A stretch of 32,548 nucleotides of DNA, from assembly GCA_020718645.1 (NCBI GenBank), contig DYRQ01000014.1, positions 1 to 32,548 of the forward strand, given 5' to 3'. Position 1 is the stretch's first letter; every line of letters begins with the position of its first letter. This document shows positions 26,253-32,548 of this stretch, in pieces. Made by a program: the position numbers and the translations under genes. Source of the DNA: Verrucomicrobium spinosum (GTDB taxonomy: Bacteria > Verrucomicrobiota > Verrucomicrobiia > JADLBR01 > JAIBCM01). The notes beneath the pieces are model-generated. The model was not told the DNA's origin. It made no database searches and saw only the letters and a program-made list of their open reading frames with translations.

Positions 26253-28787
26253 TTACTGAGGTGTCTCCATATCCGATTGGAGTTGGGCGAGCGTTTCATC
26301 GTAGGCGGCGCGGACTTCGGGGAGGAGGCTGGGCACCTGGCTGATGTCGTTGTCGCGACCCATTTTTTCGATGGTCTGACAGATTTTCACGAGGCGATCG
26401 GCTTCGAAATTTGAGGCGCTACCCTTGATGGTGTGCGCAATGCGGGTCACGGTCTTGATGTCCTGATTAGCGAGCGCAGCGTCCAATTCCCCCAGGCGTT
26501 GGGAGGTCTCTTTGAGGAACATCTCGATCAGGAACGGAGGGAGGTCGAGTTTGGGTCGCTTGGGCGGGCTGGGTGGAGCGAGCTTGGCAGCCTCCAGTGC
26601 CAATTCCTCTTCGTCCATCTCCTCGATGGAGGGGTGCGGGGGCGGGGCGGTCAGGGGCTCTGCGCGGGCAGTAGGGGTGACAGACGATACTATTTTACTG
26701 AGTATTTTAGAGAGGGCAGAAGGGATGAGAGGTTTGGCAAGGAAGTCATTGACCCCACAGATGGTGAAACGGCTCTTCTCGGCAGCGCTGCTGCTGGCGT
26801 TGAGAGCGATGATGGGGATGGTGCGCCGGATGCTTGAATAGTCACCCGAGCGTATGCGGCGTGTGGCCTCGATGCCGTCCATGACGGGCATGTGGCAGTC
26901 CATGAGCACGGCATCCACGGGTTGTAGAGCTAGTAGGTCCAAGGCTTCTTGTCCGTTGCCAGCGATCAGGGGGTGATGTCCGAGTTTCTCGAGGAGGGCC
27001 TTGGCGATCTCTTGGTTGGCGGAGCTGTCATCCACTACCAAGACAGTGAGCGGATGAGTGGAAGTGGCCGGTTGCGCCTGCGCTGGAGCAGCAGGGTGGA
27101 TGACGGCTTTTTTGGCCAAGGTGTCGTGGAGGGATTGAGCTGTGACAGGGCGGTAGAGGACGGCATCTATTCCCGCCTTGGTGATTTCAGCAGGGCTTGG
27201 CTGTGTCTGTTTGTGGCAGAGCAACACCACTTTAGATTTCTGAGCCGCGGGCAATTTTTTCAGGGTGCGCGCCAGTGATAGGGCGTCGAGGATGCCAGGG
27301 TGATGGGCGAGGATGATGAGGTTGAAGGCTGCACCCTGCTCCGCATGGGTGCTCGTCCAAGTAGCTGCGTCGTTCGGATCAGGGCAAGACTTGTAAGCCA
27401 TACTCCACGAGGAGAGCCAAGAGGTGAGAACCTCCCGGTGCGCAGGCACGGGTTCTACCAGCAAAGCGCGTATGCCCCAGAGAGTCTCTTGTCGGGATGC
27501 TTCCTGCGTGGGCTGCACTTTTTCAAAAGGGAGGGTGAGGCGATAAACCAGATCCTTGCTGGGTTGGCGCTCGGTAGAGAGAGAGCCACCCATTTGCTCC
27601 GCCCAGTGATTACAGAGCGGGAAGGCGATGGAGGCAGGCTGGATCAAGTCGTGCCCAGTAGGGTCTGGAACTGTGTTTTGGGTCTCATCCCATGTGGTAA
27701 ATATGTCCAACTCGACCAGCGATTGTTGGGGGGTATCTTTGATAATCTGGAGGTTGAGGGTGAGAGTTCCAGAGGCAGTTTGCGAGGCGGCGCATTCCAG
27801 AAGCAGCGAGACCATGCGTATCAAACGGGCGCGGTCGCCAGACAGGTGGCGCGGTAAGGTTTGTGGGATACGGCAGAGCAACTCGACTTTTTTCTCTGTG
27901 ATTTTTGCACTGCTGGCGCAGAGACTTTCCTCCAACGCATCGAGTAACTCGAACATTTCAGAGGAGAGTGGGGCCGGGACACATTCTAGTCCCGAGAGGT
28001 CGGCGATATTTTCAGCTAGGGTGCAGAGGCTCGAAGACTGGGAAGCGATGGTCTGGACCTGTGCTCGCTCGGCATGGTCGAGATCGGTGTCGAGCAACAA
28101 ATGGGCGAATTCGGTAAAACCCCTTAGGGTGGCTTGGATTTTATTCGCGAAAGCAGCCAGTCTGAGCTGGGAGGTGCGGAGAGATTCAGAAGTGGTGCAG
28201 GTCAGTTTTTCGAGGTTGGTTGCGGCCTTCTCCACCTGAGTTTGGAGCAGGGAAACCTGTTCGTGCTGGCGAGTTACCAAGGCTTTCTGCGAGCTGATCT
28301 GCGAGGCGGCTACTGTCAAGATCCGGTGGGGGTCAGCCACCCCGGTCAGGCGGTCGTCTTCTTGCAGCACCAAGAGAGCGTGGGGATGGTCGTCGGAACC
28401 AATCGGTAAACCGAGCACTGTCAACACCTGCTCGATGGGGGCGTCCACAGCGATAGTGTCAAACAGAGAGACCATAGCCTCAGAGATGCTTTTCTTTCGG
28501 GACTGGGGTGAGGCAAAGCCGAGCCCCCCTTTTCCCGCTGGCTGGCGGGCATGGACTTGGCGACAGATGTCTGCATTGATGACGCCGATGGGCTTGCCAT
28601 CCTCCCCACATACCGGGAGCCATGCCCCGGGGTGTTTCTCGAAAAATGCGTGCGCCTCCTCCCAACGACTGTCTGTTCGCAAAGAGAAGCGGTGTGCCAG
28701 ACAATCCACTAACCACGGGGGAGGGGCACTTATGGCGGCAGCGTCAATATCGGGGAGGGCGTTCAATAAGTCACTATAGTCTGGCAA
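26253..28787 (-). CDS. CBS-containing hybrid histidine-kinase-like protein with degenerate kinase core and first receiver; intact terminal REC and Hpt
   Basis: CBS-like pair aa about 25-160; degenerate H-box FANKIQATLRG; pseudo-REC ALLVEPVPAHREVL...NLIILAHHPG; intact REC VLVVDDSSANQEIA...AVLMDCHMPVMDG; Hpt IAHTIKGSASNF. Confidence 0.9.
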   Translation of the reverse strand: MPDYSDLLNALPDIDAAAISAPPPWLVDCLAHRFSLRTDSRWEEAHAFFEKHPGAWLPVCGEDGKPIGVINADICRQVHARQPAGKGGLGFASPQSRKKSISEAMVSLFDTIAVDAPIEQVLTVLGLPIGSDDHPHALLVLQEDDRLTGVADPHRILTVAASQISSQKALVTRQHEQVSLLQTQVEKAATNLEKLTCTTSESLRTSQLRLAAFANKIQATLRGFTEFAHLLLDTDLDHAERAQVQTIASQSSSLCTLAENIADLSGLECVPAPLSSEMFELLDALEESLCASSAKITEKKVELLCRIPQTLPRHLSGDRARLIRMVSLLLECAASQTASGTLTLNLQIIKDTPQQSLVELDIFTTWDETQNTVPDPTGHDLIQPASIAFPLCNHWAEQMGGSLSTERQPSKDLVYRLTLPFEKVQPTQEASRQETLWGIRALLVEPVPAHREVLTSWLSSWSMAYKSCPDPNDAATWTSTHAEQGAAFNLIILAHHPGILDALSLARTLKKLPAAQKSKVVLLCHKQTQPSPAEITKAGIDAVLYRPVTAQSLHDTLAKKAVIHPAAPAQAQPATSTHPLTVLVVDDSSANQEIAKALLEKLGHHPLIAGNGQEALDLLALQPVDAVLMDCHMPVMDGIEATRRIRSGDYSSIRRTIPIIALNASSSAAEKSRFTICGVNDFLAKPLIPSALSKILSKIVSSVTPTARAEPLTAPPPHPSIEEMDEEELALEAAKLAPPSPPKRPKLDLPPFLIEMFLKETSQRLGELDAALANQDIKTVTRIAHTIKGSASNFEADRLVKICQTIEKMGRDNDISQVPSLLPEVRAAYDETLAQLQSDMETPQ

Positions 28788-29030
28788 GTGTGTGACAGCA
28801 AAACCTCGAAATTGTAAATCTCTGGTGACTGCTATGCGGTCAACAGGAGCTTAACCTTGATAAATACCCGCTCACAGTGGGGTGCAAGATGTTGTGAGTG
28901 AATACGAAAAGTGTAGAAGAATCGCCTGGCATGGGAAGGGGAGGATGATCTTGTGAATAACTCTGTGAATAAATCGGTTTGACCCAGTTGCAGTCTTTGC
29001 TAGAACAAGCGGCGGAATCGTTCCACTCGC

Positions 29031-29639
29031 ATGATGACCGCGTCTATAGGGCAGAATGTGTTAGTGCTGAACCGATTGTGGCAGGCAGTCCATGTCTGCT
29101 CGGTTCGGAGGGCCTTCACTCTCCTCTACGCCGGACACGCTCATGTTGTCCATGAAGAGGGCGATAGCTACCAGACGCTCAATTTCGAAAAGTGGCATGA
29201 TATCTCCCAAGACTATTGCGGCGCTGATGTGGTGAGCACCGTGGCTTTCAAAGTGCGGGTGCCTCGTGTGATCGTGCTTCTCTTCTATGATCGTTTTCCG
29301 AAAAAAGAGGTCAAATTTACTCGGAATAATATTTTCGACCGCGACAAGCACACTTGTCAGTATTGCGGCAAGGTCTTCCCCAGAGAGATGTTGAACCTCG
29401 ATCATGTGGTGCCCCGTGACCGCGGTGGCCAAATGAGCTGGGAAAATATCGTCTGCTCCTGCATCCCGTGCAACACTCGCAAAGGCAATCGCACGCCGTC
29501 CGAGGCCGGTATGCGCCTCCTCCGTCAACCCAAGCGCCCGCGCTGGCGCCCGTCTTTGCATGTCACCTTCGCCAAAGCCTCCGAGGATTCATGGAGAAAC
29601 TTTCTGGATCTCTCCTGCTGGCATGTCGAGGTGGGGTAG
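29031..29639 (+). CDS. HNH endonuclease family protein
   Basis: CQYCGKVFPREMLNLDHVVPRDRGGQMSWENIVCSCIPCNTRKGNRTP (two CxxC plus HNH core). Confidence 0.9.
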   Translation: MMTASIGQNVLVLNRLWQAVHVCSVRRAFTLLYAGHAHVVHEEGDSYQTLNFEKWHDISQDYCGADVVSTVAFKVRVPRVIVLLFYDRFPKKEVKFTRNNIFDRDKHTCQYCGKVFPREMLNLDHVVPRDRGGQMSWENIVCSCIPCNTRKGNRTPSEAGMRLLRQPKRPRWRPSLHVTFAKASEDSWRNFLDLSCWHVEVG

Positions 29640-29711
29640 CCGCTCGCGTCCCGATAGCTGTAGCGCTTTCTCGCTGGCTTATCCTCGGATTTTTGGCGTA
29701 GAGTCTCCCTT

Positions 29712-30599
29712 ATGTTAATTCGCGATATTTTGCAGGCAACGCCAACGGCCTTCAGCTTCGAATTTTTTCCGCCCAAGACAGAGGAGGGCTGGACCAGACT
29801 CTATCAGACCATCTCCGAGATCAAACCACTAGAGCCTTCGAGTGTCAGTGTGACCTATGGGGCAGGGGGAAGCACACGCGACAGGACTCATGATCTCGTG
29901 GTCAAAATCCAGAAGGAGACCTCTATCACCGTGGTTTCTCACCTGACTTGTGTCGGGTCAACCCAAGAAGAAATCCAGGCGATTGTGGCACGCTATGAAA
30001 GCGAAGGTGTGAGCAATATATTGGCTCTGCGCGGTGACCCGCCCAAAGGCTCAGTTTTCTCACCCGTTCCCGGCGGCTTCAGTTATGCCGCCGATTTGGT
30101 TTCCTATATCCGTTCCAATAATCCGGGTGTCGGTATCGGAGTGGCCGGTTTCCCAGAGGGGCATCCCGATATGCCCAATCGCCTGAAAGAGATGGATTAC
30201 CTGAAAGCTAAAGTAGAGGCTGGCGCCGATTATATTGTGACGCAGCTTTTTTTCGATAACAGGGATTTTTACGATTTCCGCGAGAGGTGTGAGTTGGCTG
30301 GGATTCGAGTCCCCATCGTGGCAGGCATCATGCCGGTATCCACCAGATCCGGGATGGTGCGCATGGCTGATTTGGCGGCTGGTGCACGCATTCCAGCTAG
30401 GTTGCTCAAATCCGTTTACCGGGCATCAGACGATGCCGCAGTCGAAGCTGTCGGCATACATTGGGCCACAGAGCAGGTCAGAGACCTGATTGATAACGGG
30501 GTGCGTGGAATTCATTTTTACACGCTTAACCAGTCCAAGGCGACTCTCAAAATTCATGAATCACTGGGAGTCACCAAATCGTCCCAGCTCCTCGGTTGA
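29712..30599 (+). CDS. metF: methylenetetrahydrofolate reductase [NAD(P)H]
   Basis: FSFEFFPPKTEEGW, PSSVSVTYGAGGSTRDRT, HLTCVGST, NILALRGDPP, GADYIVTQLFFDN, PIVAGIMPV. Confidence 0.96.
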   Translation: MLIRDILQATPTAFSFEFFPPKTEEGWTRLYQTISEIKPLEPSSVSVTYGAGGSTRDRTHDLVVKIQKETSITVVSHLTCVGSTQEEIQAIVARYESEGVSNILALRGDPPKGSVFSPVPGGFSYAADLVSYIRSNNPGVGIGVAGFPEGHPDMPNRLKEMDYLKAKVEAGADYIVTQLFFDNRDFYDFRERCELAGIRVPIVAGIMPVSTRSGMVRMADLAAGARIPARLLKSVYRASDDAAVEAVGIHWATEQVRDLIDNGVRGIHFYTLNQSKATLKIHESLGVTKSSQLLG

Positions 30600-30639
30600 T
30601 CTGCCGCACAAAGGTGTCAACCTCCCGCACGAAATAACT

Positions 30640-31686
30640 ATGGAACACCAGAGCAAAAATACGAGGGCATGGACCGGTAACCCCACCTTGGACGGGCTGA
30701 TTACCCAAGTGCTAGAGGTCGGGAAAATCCAACAGGATGATGCAGATTACTACCGCGAGCTGATCGTGAACGCCATCAAGCTTGCCCGGAATAATCCCAG
30801 TTATGCGGACTTGAAATTGTTTACGCGTTCGATGCGTGAGTTGCGGGTCGCTAATAAGATTTTTGCCGACTATAAGCACATCAAAAAGCTTTCCATTTTC
30901 GGCTCTGCTCGCACCAAACCCGGCACACCTGAATATGTCGCTGCCCATGATTTCGCTAAGATGATGGTGGAGGCCGGATGGATGGTCATTACTGGCGGTG
31001 GCGACGGTATCATGGGAGCAGCCCAAGAGGGAGCTGGGGCAGAGCGCAGCTTTGGTCTTAACATCCGTCTCCCCTTTGAACAGCGTGCCAATGCCACCAT
31101 AGAAAAAGATCCTAAGCTGATCAATTTCCGCTACTTTTTTACGCGCAAAGTCAATTTCGTCAAAGAGAGTAAAGCCGTGGTCTGTTTTCCTGGTGGATTC
31201 GGGACCATGGATGAAGCTTTCGAGGCGCTGACCTTGATACAGACGGGGAAAGCTCCGCTATTTCCTTTGATTTTCATGGATGCTCCTGGGGGCGATTTCT
31301 GGCGCACTTTTGAGAAGTATCTCAGAGATCATCTGCTCAAGGATGGCTGGATTTCTTCGGATGACTTTCATCTGTTCAAAATCATGGACTGCCAGCAGAC
31401 AGCGGCAGCGGAGATACTGAATTTTTACCGCAACTACCATTCCTCACGCTATGTCGGTGATCTGCTGGTGATGCGCTTGTTGCGTCCGGTTCCAGAAGAG
31501 GCGTTTGCAGCGCTCCAAGTAGAGTTTCAAGATATCTGTGTGGACGGCGTGCCTGTGCAATGTCACGCACTACCTGAGGAGATCAATGAACCGGAATTGA
31601 CGGACTTGACTCGAATCTGTGTGCCGTTCAACCGTAAGAATCTCGGACGCCTGCGCAAACTGATAGATCTGATCAACGAGTATTGA
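30640..31686 (+). CDS. LOG family protein (TIGR00730-like)
   Basis: LSIFGSARTKPGTPEY, MVITGGGDGIMGAAQEGA, VCFPGGFGTMDEAFEALTLIQTGK; ATG at 30640 is a better start than 30490, which lies inside metF. Confidence 0.88.
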   Translation: MEHQSKNTRAWTGNPTLDGLITQVLEVGKIQQDDADYYRELIVNAIKLARNNPSYADLKLFTRSMRELRVANKIFADYKHIKKLSIFGSARTKPGTPEYVAAHDFAKMMVEAGWMVITGGGDGIMGAAQEGAGAERSFGLNIRLPFEQRANATIEKDPKLINFRYFFTRKVNFVKESKAVVCFPGGFGTMDEAFEALTLIQTGKAPLFPLIFMDAPGGDFWRTFEKYLRDHLLKDGWISSDDFHLFKIMDCQQTAAAEILNFYRNYHSSRYVGDLLVMRLLRPVPEEAFAALQVEFQDICVDGVPVQCHALPEEINEPELTDLTRICVPFNRKNLGRLRKLIDLINEY

Positions 31687-31762
31687 TCCCAGATTACGCA
31701 ATTGAAAACAGGAGGAAGTCAGGAAGGTCTGTTAATTAGGCAGTTGAAGAGAGAATGCGTAA
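31687..31762 (+). repeat. relic IS-end repeat, inverted relative to about 32391-32466
   Basis: CCCAGATTACGCAATTGAAAACA...GGAAGGTCTG...TTGAAGAGAG matches the reverse complement of the region ending at 32468 (CCCAGATTATGCAATTGAAAACA...GGAAGGTCTG...TTGAAGAGAG). Confidence 0.7.
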
Positions 31763-31869
31763 CAATCTAGACCACCACAAAGGCGAGCAGATAAACCCAA
31801 ATTTTGCATTAGAAGGCATGGAAAGAAGGTAGTTGAGAGTTGGGAGTGCAGGTGGGAGGATGCACCGGT

Positions 31870-32176
31870 ATGGTGAGCCCGATATTTGAGTTGGAATACA
31901 GCGACGAGAAGGTGACAGCGTGGGGCGGGATGCGCCTGATGAAAGAGGTGTTGGAGCGCAGCGGGGTGAGTCAGCAGCTCAGGGGATTGCCGCTGCCTGT
32001 TCCTAGATCGAAACCGTGGGTATGATCCTGCGGTGGTGGTGGAGAGCTATCTGGTCAATGTATGGATGGGCTGTTACCGGATGAGCCACACGGAGGTGTT
32101 GCGGCAGGATGACACGCTCAAGACGCTTTTTGGCTGGAAGCAGACCCCATCTGGGAGCAGTTACGGGCGGTTTTTC
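31870..32176 (+). pseudogene. IS1380-like transposase N-terminal remnant, frameshifted and truncated
   Basis: MVSPIFELEYSDEKVTAWGGMRLMKEVLERSGVSQQLRGLPLPVPRS then frame change to NRGYDPAVVVESYLVNVWMGCYRMSHTEVLRQDDTLKTLFGWKQTPSGSSYGRFF; sequence homology ends at 32176. Confidence 0.75.
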
Positions 32177-32468
32177 AACCCAGATTATGCAATAGCACGC
32201 GAAGGATGCAGATGCGAGGCGCAGGCTCGCCTGTTCTTATGGGGTGCCGCTGTAGTCATCTACTGCAAACCCCGAGCAACAAAGCAGATGCGTCTATGAA
32301 CCAGCCGAGGCTGCCCGGCTATCCGATAGGATTGAAAACTCTGCTCGTTTTGCCGCAGTTATTGTTTCCCCATTTTGGTGAACTGGATTATGCCTTATGC
32401 TCTCTTCAAATGTCTGATAAAGCAGACCTTCCGCAGTTCCCCATGTTTTCAATTGCATAATCTGGGTT
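32177..32468. mobile_element. about 292-bp terminal-inverted-repeat-bounded segment (MITE-like or fused IS ends) interrupting the transposase remnant
   Basis: AACCCAGATTATGCAAT at 32177-32193; its reverse complement ATTGCATAATCTGGGTT at 32452-32468; no convincing ORF inside. Confidence 0.6.
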
Positions 32469-32548
32469 AAAATTTTTGCGGCAACAGGGGAGGTTCGGGT
32501 GTGATTAAAAGTGGGTGAGGTAGATTTGATCAGTTCCAAATGGTATTC

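Noticed and set aside
30298-30316. tRNA T-arm-like string GGATTCGAGTCCCC
   Set aside because: Located inside metF coding sequence, with no cloverleaf or acceptor stem around it
30490-30639. Upstream extension of the LOG family ORF
   Set aside because: Lies inside metF in another frame; ATG at 30640 begins after metF ends
32294-32539. Minus-strand 81-aa ORF in the IS relic
   Set aside because: Spans the terminal inverted repeat and has no recognisable domain; likely spurious
1-32548. CRISPR arrays, phage genes, toxin-antitoxin or defence island
   Set aside because: No regularly spaced direct repeats, no phage structural genes and no defence gene cluster seen; the HNH protein stands alone next to metF and looks like a common housekeeping-type HNH family member

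Overview
The window looks like ordinary chromosomal sequence from a Gram-negative bacterium. Product mix (DUF4912-like protein, HpnH, filamentous repeat exoprotein, large hybrid kinases) suggests Verrucomicrobiota/PVC, but that is inference. I support about 24 protein-coding genes plus a decayed insertion sequence at the right edge. Left block (+): 3' end of a repeat-rich surface/secreted protein, ABC-F ATPase, PQ-rich tail-anchored protein, HpnH-type radical SAM enzyme with a small partner ORF, a split (two -1 frameshifts) deiodinase/thioredoxin-fold-like gene, small membrane protein, MCP with a CZB-like motif, PrmA-like methyltransferase, MarR regulator, TolC-like protein, and a DPM-type glycosyltransferase. 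Middle block (-): dapB, dapA, an intact hybrid histidine kinase with an upstream Cache-like lipoprotein, a DUF4410-like lipoprotein, a DUF4912 protein, a methyltransferase, an STT3/GT-C-like membrane protein with TPRs, and a CBS-containing hybrid kinase-like protein. Right block (+): HNH endonuclease, metF, LOG-family protein, IS1380-like remnant. The strongest unusual signal is the 844-aa protein at 26253-28787. It has the layout of a hybrid kinase (CBS pair, kinase, REC, REC, Hpt), but its H-box His, N-box, G-boxes and first receiver Asp are all lost, while the last REC and Hpt remain intact. This looks like a pseudokinase phosphorelay scaffold, about 7 kb from an intact hybrid kinase of related layout. 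No CRISPR array, rRNA or convincing tRNA was seen.
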